NCBI RefSeq assembly: GCF_014649015.1
Contig: NZ_BMSF01000002.1
Location: 434,001 to 498,000, forward strand
Length of the DNA: 64,000 nt
Direction: 5' to 3'
Source: Streptomyces narbonensis
GTDB taxonomy: Bacteria > Actinomycetota > Actinomycetes > Streptomycetales > Streptomycetaceae
Both the position numbers and the translations under genes were made by a program. Position 1 is the stretch's first letter, and the number at the start of each line of letters is the position of its first letter. Below the pieces are notes generated by a model that saw only the letters and a list, made by a program, of their open reading frames with translations, did not search any database and had not been told where the DNA came from. Below are positions 44,401 through 53,222 of the stretch, in pieces.

Positions 44401-44685
44401 CCAGAGCAGCTCGGTGGCGGTGGTCGCCGTGTCGACGAGCACCTTCTTGCCCGTGCGCTTGGCCTCGGCCGACGCGGTGGCCTCGTCCTTCAGCCCGGTC
44501 GACGCCTGCTTGGCTTCCGTGCGGGGCGACTTGGGGGAGGTGGGGGAGCTGGCGGTCGAAGGCGCGCTCGGCTGCCACCAGGGCAGGAGCGCGGCGGTGA
44601 GTGCGGCCAGTACGAGGCCGAGGGTGAGTGTCAGCCGTGTGCGCGTGCGCACGAACGGGCTGAGAAGACGAGGCGGCGCGGGCAC
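41467..44685 (-). CDS. secreted DNRLRE / FG-GAP-like repeat protein
   Basis: 1072 residues. A signal/anchor (TRTRLTLTLGLVLAALTAALLPWW) is followed by a Ser/Pro/Thr/Lys linker. Residues ~365-500 form a DNRLRE-type beta domain (ARVGYESDTGG, ATFKVKNNHSWSC, FWQTGSISSGTTWN). The region 520-800 has Ig/fibronectin-like traits (TLTDVRPRHAGPTALYVYAY). The C-terminus carries FG-GAP/VCBS Ca2+-loop motifs (DMNKDGTPDLLWR, DVNKDGVPDIWAR). No catalytic motif is visible. Such proteins in streptomycetes often neighbour RHS toxin genes; a surface structure or delivery partner is an inference. GTG at 44685 has GGGAG 9 nt upstream. Divergent from the RHS gene across 491 bp. Confidence 0.85.
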   Translation of the reverse strand: MPAPPRLLSPFVRTRTRLTLTLGLVLAALTAALLPWWQPSAPSTASSPTSPKSPRTEAKQASTGLKDEATASAEAKRTGKKVLVDTATTATELLWALPNGQLRTQIHALPQRAKNAKGKWAPIDNTLRKTEDAGTLTVRPVNAAVPVRFSGGTSGADRADRSYARLPLAESAGDASVLAEVDLGGHTIAYTWPGALPEPVLDGPRALYSEVFPGVDLLLVAREEGGFGQLLIVKNREAAQNKNLATVSYGLRSKTAVFRQDAKANRIQVLDKAGTEVGTIPTPFAWDSSGRDPELKPGTPQRTSVATTADVLKLSGLTGIEPGARSAQLPVALDGDGTGAATLNLGLGRTGLLAHEDTKYPVFIDPPLNSGWAAWTTAYKKYPTSSFWNGTNFSSGTSDARVGYESDTGGLGRSFWRMKFSKTYEGAKFTRATFKVKNNHSWSCTAREFQFWQTGSISSGTTWNAQPSWSTKLDWQSFAHGWSSTGCPDAYEAFNVLAGVQKSADAGAETLTFGMRATSEGDTQTWRKFLATSAVVEGDFNTPPSQPTNGTSSPGGTCVPGPTNSALIGRTTLTLKAKGYDADKTIPKLRFRIWKAGTTTKTEYLATPDSTGYGQMVIQADHALLKDLQTNTLFSWDVRAEDAAGAVSTFFPEGTESCRITVDPTAPPQPDISSTVFTEATPDGMTWAKVKYGTPGDFTFSATGATKFKYAFEGEALIETPPPTNGKITLTDVRPRHAGPTALYVYAYDANGNQSIKGDYSFYLPPRDRADGPMDTGGDDIADLLVLYPDGKLKNCVGAPANPAVLDTGGELYSCLAASYVTKDKAVDPPNHWIDAAGTASLIAHYNDTYPGDGSTDMFAVTPDKKFWLYPGDGYGTFNVDERIAIRLPANAPAPSTWTQLKAIGDITGDKLPDLTLRAGTQFWVLSGYTGATFQTATLMEGTAWARRDIVNIADMNKDGTPDLLWRNLDNGNMYARHGKPGTGGAGSVDLESIKVAANAVSGDVLFGGSWTETNVLSAIGIPDVNKDGVPDIWARFGDTGNMKLYYPSTTNTNMPVRTVLGVDWRGIRALG

Positions 44686-45176
44686 GGCGGTCTACTCCCG
44701 TGGGACCAGAGGGATTTTCGGACAGCGCAGACGGCCCCGACGGACCGTCCGCGGGGCACAAGGCGCGCACACGATCACACGTGCGCCACGTGACGTCCAT
44801 TTCTGAGGACTTTATGAAGATGTTATGAGTTTCATGGAACGGGCTTGACGGCGAGTCATTTAGCCCTGCTTCGAGCCGTTCTGGTGGTGTTTTAGGTCGT
44901 AATTGCACTCGGTGTCTGATCTATCGCGAACATCGGCAGTGTGAGCTTCTGTTTGCGACTGCACCGTGGCGAATCTCACTGTCGACGCGCTTCGACCGAT
45001 TGACCGATCTTGAAAACGGAACGCGCATGACACAGAGTGCGCACGCACGCGCCTGATCCAGGTGCGTGCTCTTTGGTGTTTCCGCACCTCCTCCGTTGTC
45101 TTGTTCGTTGGGTGGGAGTCGACGCGTGATGCGTGCTTCAGAACCACTGTCATGGGTGGGGCGGAATCGCCTAGCC
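44686..45176. promoter_or_regulatory. divergent region between FG-GAP and RHS genes
   Basis: 491 bp that is clearly AT-richer than the rest of the window in its central part (about 44800-45000), typical of promoter DNA. At 45041-45070 GCACGCAC and GTGCGTGC form a stem with inner CCTG/CAGG, followed by TCTTTGGTGTTT: an attenuator-like leader element ~107 nt before the RHS start. No coding frame with bias was seen. Confidence 0.45.
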
Positions 45177-48100
45177 ATGACAGAGTCACAACGACGGCGC
45201 CGTCGGCGAAGCCGCATGGCGACCGTCCTTCTTTTGTCCTCGGTATTGACGGTCACGAGCCTGGGCGGGCAGGCCCTGGCCGTTCCCGGCGACGGGATGA
45301 GCCGCGAAGAGACGACCTCCCAGGTCGACCTGCCGGACATCCCCGAGAGCACCGCGCTCGCCGACGACGCCAGTGCCGACAAGGCGCTGAGCCTCGGGGA
45401 CGAGCAGCAGCTCACCCCCTACGTGCCGGCGAAGGTCGACCCGTGGGCGGAGGACGCCGGCAAGGCGCCGCTGACCGCAGAGACCCAGCCGGGCACCATG
45501 GTCCCGGTGGTGAACGAGACCACGTCGGCCGGTCTGCCGGTCGCGGTCGGCGTGCCCGTCGGTCAGGACCCGACGAAGATCGACGGTGACTGGCAGGTCG
45601 CGGTCAAGTCGACCACCACCTCCGAGGAGACCGGCGTCCCCGGCATGATCCTCGAGGTCGTCCCGCCGGTGGACGCCGATCCGGCCGCGCAGGTCACGAT
45701 CGAGGTCGACACCACCGGCTTCGCCGACCGCTACGGCCCCCAGGCCGCCGAGCGCTTCGGCCTCGTCCTCCTGCCGAACTGCGTCATCGACTCCCCGGAC
45801 TCGGGCGACTGCGCCCCGGACTCCGGCACCGAGACCATGTCCGGCACCACCGAGGTCGCCGACGACATCGAGCGACTGCGCTCCACGGTCAAGGAGGTGC
45901 CGGCCGCCAAGGCCCCCACCAAGGTCAAGCTCAAGAAGGCCGCGCCCACCCGCAAGATCCTCTCCGGATCGGTGCCGGTCGCGAACCTGCTCGAGGACGG
46001 CGTCGCCCGCTCGAGCGTCTCCGGCGCCTCGGCTCAGCAGGTCGCCCTCCAGGCCGTCGACACCTCCGGCCGCCAGGTCGTCGGTGCGATGGACACCGGC
46101 GCCTCGGCCACCGGTGACTTCACCGCCTCGCCGCTGCTGTCCGCCGGCTCCTGGGCCGCGGGCTCGTCCAACGGCGCCTTCACCTACGGCTACCAGGTGC
46201 AGGTCCCGGAGGCCGCCGGCGGTCTGACCCCGAAGGTCAGCCTGGGCTACTCGTCGCAGACGGTCGACGGCCGCACCTCGGCGTCGAACAACCAGGCCTC
46301 CTGGATCGGTGACGGCTGGGACTACAACCCGGGCTCCATCAGCCGGACGTACGTCAACTGCCGCCAGGACTCCAAGAAGGCCGGGTCGAACAACTCGACC
46401 CACAAGACCGCGGACCTGTGCTGGGGCTCGGAGAACGCCACCCTCTCCCTGGGCGGCATGACCACCGAGCTGGTGTGGGACGAGTCCAAGGACAAGTGGT
46501 TCAGCGCCAACGGTGACGGCTCGAAGATCGAGCGGTTCAAGGACACGTCCAAGGACCCGCGTTCGGACATGAAGGACGCCGACGGCGAGTACTGGGTCGT
46601 CACCACCAAGGACGGCACGAAGTACCACTTCGGCCTGAACAAGCTCCCGGGCTGGTCGGACAACGGCACCGCCGCCGACGACGCGTACACCAACTCCGTG
46701 CTCGCGGTGCCGGTCTACGGCAACCACGCGGGCGAGCCCTGCTACAAGGGCTCGACGACCGCCGACTGGAAGTCCTCCGCCTGCAACCAGGCCTGGCAGT
46801 GGAACCTCGACTACGTCGAGGACGTCCACGGCAACGCCATGTCGCTGTGGTGGGAGCGCGAGAAGAACTACTACGCGAAGAACTTCTACTTCAAGGGCCC
46901 CGTCGAGTACCACCGCGGCGGCTACCTGAAGCGCATCGACTACGGCCAGCGCAAGGACACCGTCTTCAGCGCCGAGGCCCCGGCCCGCGTGCGCTTCGAC
47001 GTCGAGGAGCGCTGCTACGCCGAGGGCAACCTCACCTGCAGCCCGGAGAACTTCACGTCGACCGACCCGGGCAAGTACCGCATCTGGTACGACACCCCCG
47101 CCGACCTGCGGTGCCAGGCGGTCACCTCGACGGACAAGAAGAAGTGCTGGAACGCCGGCCCGACCTTCTGGTCCACCAAGCGCCTGGACAAGATCACCAC
47201 CTCGGCCCAGCGCCGCACCGACACCACCGCGCGCCAGGACGTCGACAAGTACCAGCTCAAGCAGAGCTTCCCCGTCCTCAAGACCGGCCCGAACACGGCC
47301 CTGTGGCTGGAGTCCATCCAGCGCACCGGCTACGCGCGCAAGGGCTCCACGGACGCCGCGGTCACGCTCAACCCGATCCGGTTCGAGTCCAACGAGGAGG
47401 AGATGCCGAACCGCGTCCTCCTGCGGAAGACGGCCGGGGAGGAGAAGGGCGACCCGATCGACGCGCGCCCCGGCTTCGCCCGGCTGCGCATCGGCCGCGT
47501 CATCAACGAGTACGGCGGCGAGACCGTCGTCACGTACAAGATGCCGACCTGGGGTGACGCGGCGGACGGCTGCGCCAGCAGGACGGGCCTGCCCGGCAAG
47601 ACGGACACGGCCGCGCTGAAGGCCAACACGCGTCTGTGCTACCCGATGTTCTGGCACCCGGACGCCGAGGTCGAGGACATCGACTGGTTCCACAAGTACG
47701 TGGTCGACTCGATCGAGGAACTGCCGAACGTCGACGGCTCCCACTCCACGCGGACGTCGTACGACTACAAGAACGCCGGCTGGAAGCTCGCCGAGGCGGA
47801 GTTCAGCAAGAAGTCCACGCGCACGTACTCGCAGTTCGCGGGCTTCGAGCAGACGGCCGTCGTCACGGGCGAGCGTCAGGTCGCCGCCGACAACGGCGAG
47901 GGTTCCAGCCCGGGCGAGGACACGCCGGGCGTGGAGGGACCGAAGACCAAGGCGGTCACCCGCTTCTACCGGGGCATGGGCGACACCGTCCCGATGAAGA
48001 ACATCGCGGGCGCCACGCTCACCCACAACGGTGCGACGGTCTACGACCGCGAGGCCTTCGCCGGCCGAATAGCCGAGGAGTTCAGCTACTCCGACGCGAC

Positions 48101-51100
48101 CGACGCCGACGGCGACTGGCTCACCCGCAGCCTCACCGTCCCCGAGGCCACCGAGCTCGCCAGCCGCGTCCGCGGCGACGGCCTCGACCCGCTGAAGGCG
48201 TGGCGCGTCACCGAGCCCGAGGAGATCGCGTACACGAAGTCGTCGGGCACGGGTGACGACACCCGCACCCTGCGGAGCGTCCGCACCAAGACGACGTTCG
48301 ACAGCGTCCACGGTCTGCCCACCATGGTGGAGTCGTTCGGCGACGCCGACCCGACCAAGACCGGCGACGAGTCCTGCACCAAGCTCGAGTACCTGCACAA
48401 CACGACCCGGAACATCATCGGTCTGACCAAGCAGGTCCTCGTGTCGCCGACGGCGTGTGCCGACGCGAACTGGGCCGATCTGAAGACTCTGAGCAGCGGA
48501 GGGCGGACGTCGTACGACAACATGACGTACGGCACAGCGCTCGCCGACACCACCCGCGGTCTGGCCACCGAGACGTGGTCCCTGAACGACGACGGCACCG
48601 GCTGGCGGACCGGCGGCACCGTCGTCTTCGACTCCCTCGGTCGTGTCACCAAGCAGATCGACCCGGACAAGAAGGAGTCCACGACGACCTTCGACCCGCC
48701 GACGGGTCAGGTCTTCAAGGTCACCCAGACGAATCCGCTGGGCCACACCCAGGTGCAGGAGGTGGAGCCGGGCCGCGGGGTCGCGCTGACGACCACCGAT
48801 GCCAACGGCCACGTGAGCCAGGCGACCTTCGACCCGCTGGGCCGTCTCGCCGAGGCATGGGCCCCCGGCCGGACCCCGTCGCCGAGCGCGATTCCGGACT
48901 TCAGGGCCGAGTACGTCACTCCGGCCGACCAGCCCGATCCGAACGACCCGAACGGCGGAGTGCTCCGCAAGCCCCCGTACATCACGACCTACAGCCGTGG
49001 CTACGAGGACCGGGTCGAGAAGTCCGTCACCATCTACGACGGTCTCGGCCGCGAGCGCCAGTCGCAGGAGGAGGCGGACGGCGGTGGCCGTCTGATCACC
49101 GACACGCTGTACAACAGCGCAGGTGAGGTCTACCAGACCAACAACGCGTACCTCAACGGGGACGCCCCCAGCGGCGAGCTGTTCACCCCGCGCGCCGACA
49201 CCACGGTCCCGAACATCACTCGCTACAAGTACGACGGTCTCGGCCGCGTACTCGAGGAGATGCCGGTTCTCAAGGTGAAGTCCTCCGGGTCCACCGAGGC
49301 CATCTCGCAGGAGGTGCCGGAGAAGGCGACCCGCTACGAGTACGGGGCCGACTGGTCGAAGGTGATCCACCCGCAGGGCGCCTCGTCCTACAAGGTCTAC
49401 ACCGACGCCCTGGGCCGCACCGTCCGCACGGACACCACCAACCCGGCGGCGCCTGGCGGCTTCACGTCGACGCGCTACACGTACGACAGCCGTGGTCAGC
49501 TGACGAAGGCGACGCCCTCGGCCGACACGACCCACCCGTGGTCGTGGACGTTCGACCAGCGTGGCCGACTGGAGACCGCGACCGATCCGGACACGGGCAC
49601 CACGCGGATGACGTACGACCACCGTGACCGGCTGCTGACGAGCACCGACGCCCGGGGCAACACGACCTGGAACGCGTACGACGAGCTGTCCCGGCCCAAG
49701 GAGCAGCGACTGGGCGGCTCCACGGGAGCGCTGCTCGCCGCGTTCTCGTACGACACCGTCGCCGGTGGCAAGGGCATGCCCGCCTCTGCCACCCGGTACA
49801 CCGACGGTCTGGCGTACACGCAGAAGGTCAACGGTTACACGAAGGACTACCAGCCGACCTCGACGACGCTGTCCCTTCCCGCGTCGCTGGCCACCACGTG
49901 GGGCATCCCCGCGGACTACAAGTACGACTACAAGTTCTCCGACAGCGGCATGCTGGAGGAGGCGAACCTTCCGAAGGCCGGCAAGTTCGACGCGGAGAAG
50001 CTGGTCATCCGCTACAACAAGGATGGCAACCCGCTCTCGATCTCCGGCAAGGACTGGTACGGCTCCGAGACTCTCTACTCGCCCTACGGCCAGGTCCTGC
50101 GCTCGACGCTGGGCGCGGTGCCGTACCGGGTGTGGGCACAGAACTCCTTCGACGAGTCGACCGGTGAGCTCCAGAACCAGATGGTCTACCGGGAGCAGAC
50201 CGGTGGTGCCGGTCCGGTCGCGGGCAACCTGGTCTCGAAGCGCGAGTACGCCTACGACCCGGCCGGCAATGTCACGGGCATCCGTGAGCACGCCACCGGG
50301 ATCGAGGAGCGGCAGTGCTTCACGTACGACCCGCTGGGCCAGCTGAGGAACGCCTGGACCTCGAAGGACCAGGAGAACTGCACCGGTCCGAAGAACCCGG
50401 ACGGCACGCTCAACGTCGCCGCGGGCGCAGACAACTCCGGCTACTGGCAGGAGTACGAGTACGACCTCCTCGGCAACCGCACCAAGCTGGTCGAGAAGGA
50501 CCTGACCGGCGCGACGGCCAAGGACGCGACCACCACGTACCAGTACGGCGTGGGCGCGGCCAAGAGCCAGCCGCACACGCTCACCAAGGTCTCGAAGACC
50601 TACACCACCCCCGCGGGTGCCCAGGTCAAGGCCGAGGCCGAGCGTCTGTACGAGCTGACGGGTGAGACGAAGTCCGTCACCTCGCTCGACAACGGTGACA
50701 AGCAGACGCTGACCTGGACTCCGGACGGCAAGGTCGACCGGATCACGGGCGCGGGCACCGGCGGCAAGACCCCCTACGTGGGCCTTGCCGACAAGTGCCT
50801 CGACCTCAAGAGCGGTCTCGCGCTCGCGGCGCAGCCGGTCCAGCTCTACAGCTGCAACACCACTCTGGCGCAGAGCTGGAAGTTCACGCCCACCCCGAGC
50901 ACCCCGGCGACTCCGCAGACCGACCCCAACCGGGGCACGCTGTCGGTGTACGACGACTGGTGCCTCCAGCCGGCCGCCAACACAGTCGGGTCCGCGCTCC
51001 AGATCCAGAAGTGCGCCGGCACCGCCGCGGCGGCGACGGCGCAGGAACTGAAGCGCAACGCCGCCGGACAGCTGACGCACGTCGCGTCCAACCTGTGCCT

Positions 51101-53222
51101 GGCGGTACAGGGTGGCAACTCGGCCAACGCCACGGCGATCGTCCTGGCCACGTGCGACGGAGCCTCCGCCGCGCAGCTCTGGGCGCCGCAGAACGACACC
51201 CGTCACATCTACGGCCCCGGTGGCGAGCGTCTGCTCACCATCAAGGGCAAGACGGCCACCCTGAACCTGGGCGACACGGAGGTCACCGTCCAGCAGGGCG
51301 GCGCCCTGGTCAACTCGCAGCGCACCTACACCACGCCTGCCGGCGCGGTCATGCGCTACGCCAACGGCACGGCCGCGGACCAACTGGTTGCCATGACCGT
51401 GGACCACCAGGGCTCGACCTATGCCGAGGTGCTGCTGGGCGGCTCGATGGACGTGCGGATCCGCAAGCAGGATGCGTTCGGCAACCAGCGGGGTGCGGGC
51501 ACGTCCGGCGTCAACCTGCAGACGCACACCGGATTCCTCGGCAAGACGAGGGACGACTCCTCCGGCTATACGCTGCTCGGTGCCCGTCTCTACGACCCGC
51601 TGGTCGGACGCTTCCTGTCCGCCGACCCGCTGATGGACCTGAACGACCCCCTGCAGGCCAACGGGTATATCTACGCGCACAACAACCCGGTCACCCACGC
51701 GGACCCGACGGGTCTGGCGATCACCCTGACGGCCTCGGAGAAGGCGGCTGCCCTCGCGGGCGCGGGCCTGTCCGCGGCGCAGGTCGCGCAGGCGCAGGCC
51801 ACCATGGGCAAGTCCCTCACCTCGGTGATCCTCGCCGCCGCATGGAGCGTCCTGAGCGACTTCATCGGTCTCAGTGACGCCATGGCCTGCTTCGGCGGTG
51901 ACATGTGGTCCTGCGGCAGCATGATCATCGGGGCGATCCCGTGGACCAAGCTGGGCAAGATCCCGTCCGTCCTGAGGGCGGTCGACCGCACGATCAACGC
52001 CATCCAGGCGTTCAAGAAGGCCAAGGCGGCGGCGGAAGCCGTCCTCAAGGCGGCCAAGGCGGCCGAGGCGGCGGCTCTGAGAGCCAAGAAGGCCGCCATC
52101 GAGAAGGCGAAGAAGGAGGCCGCGCAACGGGCCAAGAAGAAGGCGGCCGAGGAGGCGAAGCGGAAGGCCGACGCCGCGGCGGCAGCCAAGAAGAAGACCG
52201 GTAACCCGGTCCAGAAGAAGGCTCAGGCCAAGGCGGCCCCGAAGTCCTCGTCCGTAGCCGGTGGCAAGGGCGGCGGCAACAAGGGCGGTGGCAGCAAGGG
52301 CGGCAGTGGCAAGAGTGGCGGTGGCACCAAGGCCAGCACGTCGAAGCCCGGGGGCTCGTCGGGTGCCTCGTCCCGCAGCAACGGCGGCTCCAGCGGCGGT
52401 TCCTGCAAGACGGGTGACAACAGCTTCGTGCCCGGCACGAGGGTGTTGATGGCCGACGGCTCCACCAAGTCCATCGAGGACGTCAGGACGGGTGACAAGA
52501 TCGTCGCCACCGACCCGAAGACCGGGGAGACCCGGATCGAGACGGTCACGGCGGAGATCAAGGGTGAAGGCCTCAAGCGCCTGGTCAAGGTCACCATCGA
52601 CACCGACGGTCCGCAGGGCACGAAGACGGCCGAGGTCACCGCGACCGACGGTCACCCCTTCTGGGTGCCCGAACTGGGCGCGTGGATCGAAGCCACGGAC
52701 CTGAAGGCACGCCAGTGGCTCCAGACGAGCGCGGGCACGTACGTTCAGATCACGTCCGTCACTCGTTGGACGGCGCAGGGCGCGACGGTTCACAACCTGA
52801 CGGTCTCGGACACCCACACGTACTACGTGCTGGCCGAGCGGACGTCGGTCCTGGTTCACAACTGCCCGCCGTCACAGGCGCTGCAAGATTTGGCCGACGT
52901 GGCGGAAGCGTATGGCGCGGAATATGCCGCCGAATACACTTCGCTGTCGGGCGAGACCTATCGAGCGCATAATAAGGAAGAGCTCCCCGTGCCTCCCGGC
53001 ATGCAGGACGTGTTCGATGAGCTCGATCACCATGGCGGATGCGCCGAGGCCAAGTGTCTGATCAAGGCTTACAATGCCGAAGGCCCCGCCGGGATACGTG
53101 GAGGTCACATGGATGTCGTCCATGTGGGTGACGACGACGACGGCAACTGGGAGCACGGTGACGTGGCCAGGCCTTGCGGTAGGTGTGTCCGGCTCAAGAA
53201 GGGACTTTTCATTGGGCCCTGA
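45177..53222 (+). CDS. RHS-repeat polymorphic toxin with lectin, Hint and deaminase-like tip
   Basis: 2681 residues. Order: signal peptide (residues 1-35, n-region RRRRRRSR, cleavage after QALA), secreted N-terminal beta region, YD/RHS repeats (about 1140-1860), an inserted ricin-type beta-trefoil (about 1866-2004, LADKCLDLKSG, DDWCLQP, SNLCLAVQGG), RHS core with GARLYDPLVGRFLSADP (about 2133-2185), Ala/Lys coiled coil (2278-2341), Gly/Ser/Lys linker, Hint domain from Cys2410 (CKTGDNSFVPGTRV) to HNC at 2561-2563, and a 118-residue tip. The tip has Cys2622-Ala-Glu2624 and Pro2666-Cys2667-x2-Cys2670, the zinc-deaminase pattern of YwqJ-like nucleic-acid deaminase toxins. ATG at 45177 has weak SD; MATVLLL (residue 14) is an alternative start. 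Overlaps the immunity gene by 11 bp. Confidence 0.93.
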   Translation: MTESQRRRRRRSRMATVLLLSSVLTVTSLGGQALAVPGDGMSREETTSQVDLPDIPESTALADDASADKALSLGDEQQLTPYVPAKVDPWAEDAGKAPLTAETQPGTMVPVVNETTSAGLPVAVGVPVGQDPTKIDGDWQVAVKSTTTSEETGVPGMILEVVPPVDADPAAQVTIEVDTTGFADRYGPQAAERFGLVLLPNCVIDSPDSGDCAPDSGTETMSGTTEVADDIERLRSTVKEVPAAKAPTKVKLKKAAPTRKILSGSVPVANLLEDGVARSSVSGASAQQVALQAVDTSGRQVVGAMDTGASATGDFTASPLLSAGSWAAGSSNGAFTYGYQVQVPEAAGGLTPKVSLGYSSQTVDGRTSASNNQASWIGDGWDYNPGSISRTYVNCRQDSKKAGSNNSTHKTADLCWGSENATLSLGGMTTELVWDESKDKWFSANGDGSKIERFKDTSKDPRSDMKDADGEYWVVTTKDGTKYHFGLNKLPGWSDNGTAADDAYTNSVLAVPVYGNHAGEPCYKGSTTADWKSSACNQAWQWNLDYVEDVHGNAMSLWWEREKNYYAKNFYFKGPVEYHRGGYLKRIDYGQRKDTVFSAEAPARVRFDVEERCYAEGNLTCSPENFTSTDPGKYRIWYDTPADLRCQAVTSTDKKKCWNAGPTFWSTKRLDKITTSAQRRTDTTARQDVDKYQLKQSFPVLKTGPNTALWLESIQRTGYARKGSTDAAVTLNPIRFESNEEEMPNRVLLRKTAGEEKGDPIDARPGFARLRIGRVINEYGGETVVTYKMPTWGDAADGCASRTGLPGKTDTAALKANTRLCYPMFWHPDAEVEDIDWFHKYVVDSIEELPNVDGSHSTRTSYDYKNAGWKLAEAEFSKKSTRTYSQFAGFEQTAVVTGERQVAADNGEGSSPGEDTPGVEGPKTKAVTRFYRGMGDTVPMKNIAGATLTHNGATVYDREAFAGRIAEEFSYSDATDADGDWLTRSLTVPEATELASRVRGDGLDPLKAWRVTEPEEIAYTKSSGTGDDTRTLRSVRTKTTFDSVHGLPTMVESFGDADPTKTGDESCTKLEYLHNTTRNIIGLTKQVLVSPTACADANWADLKTLSSGGRTSYDNMTYGTALADTTRGLATETWSLNDDGTGWRTGGTVVFDSLGRVTKQIDPDKKESTTTFDPPTGQVFKVTQTNPLGHTQVQEVEPGRGVALTTTDANGHVSQATFDPLGRLAEAWAPGRTPSPSAIPDFRAEYVTPADQPDPNDPNGGVLRKPPYITTYSRGYEDRVEKSVTIYDGLGRERQSQEEADGGGRLITDTLYNSAGEVYQTNNAYLNGDAPSGELFTPRADTTVPNITRYKYDGLGRVLEEMPVLKVKSSGSTEAISQEVPEKATRYEYGADWSKVIHPQGASSYKVYTDALGRTVRTDTTNPAAPGGFTSTRYTYDSRGQLTKATPSADTTHPWSWTFDQRGRLETATDPDTGTTRMTYDHRDRLLTSTDARGNTTWNAYDELSRPKEQRLGGSTGALLAAFSYDTVAGGKGMPASATRYTDGLAYTQKVNGYTKDYQPTSTTLSLPASLATTWGIPADYKYDYKFSDSGMLEEANLPKAGKFDAEKLVIRYNKDGNPLSISGKDWYGSETLYSPYGQVLRSTLGAVPYRVWAQNSFDESTGELQNQMVYREQTGGAGPVAGNLVSKREYAYDPAGNVTGIREHATGIEERQCFTYDPLGQLRNAWTSKDQENCTGPKNPDGTLNVAAGADNSGYWQEYEYDLLGNRTKLVEKDLTGATAKDATTTYQYGVGAAKSQPHTLTKVSKTYTTPAGAQVKAEAERLYELTGETKSVTSLDNGDKQTLTWTPDGKVDRITGAGTGGKTPYVGLADKCLDLKSGLALAAQPVQLYSCNTTLAQSWKFTPTPSTPATPQTDPNRGTLSVYDDWCLQPAANTVGSALQIQKCAGTAAAATAQELKRNAAGQLTHVASNLCLAVQGGNSANATAIVLATCDGASAAQLWAPQNDTRHIYGPGGERLLTIKGKTATLNLGDTEVTVQQGGALVNSQRTYTTPAGAVMRYANGTAADQLVAMTVDHQGSTYAEVLLGGSMDVRIRKQDAFGNQRGAGTSGVNLQTHTGFLGKTRDDSSGYTLLGARLYDPLVGRFLSADPLMDLNDPLQANGYIYAHNNPVTHADPTGLAITLTASEKAAALAGAGLSAAQVAQAQATMGKSLTSVILAAAWSVLSDFIGLSDAMACFGGDMWSCGSMIIGAIPWTKLGKIPSVLRAVDRTINAIQAFKKAKAAAEAVLKAAKAAEAAALRAKKAAIEKAKKEAAQRAKKKAAEEAKRKADAAAAAKKKTGNPVQKKAQAKAAPKSSSVAGGKGGGNKGGGSKGGSGKSGGGTKASTSKPGGSSGASSRSNGGSSGGSCKTGDNSFVPGTRVLMADGSTKSIEDVRTGDKIVATDPKTGETRIETVTAEIKGEGLKRLVKVTIDTDGPQGTKTAEVTATDGHPFWVPELGAWIEATDLKARQWLQTSAGTYVQITSVTRWTAQGATVHNLTVSDTHTYYVLAERTSVLVHNCPPSQALQDLADVAEAYGAEYAAEYTSLSGETYRAHNKEELPVPPGMQDVFDELDHHGGCAEAKCLIKAYNAEGPAGIRGGHMDVVHVGDDDDGNWEHGDVARPCGRCVRLKKGLFIGP

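Noticed and set aside
45186..52859. Very long open frame on the minus strand opposite the RHS gene.
   Set aside because: Third-position GC bias and protein-like composition are on the plus strand; the minus frame has no start context and is antisense shadow of a biased gene.
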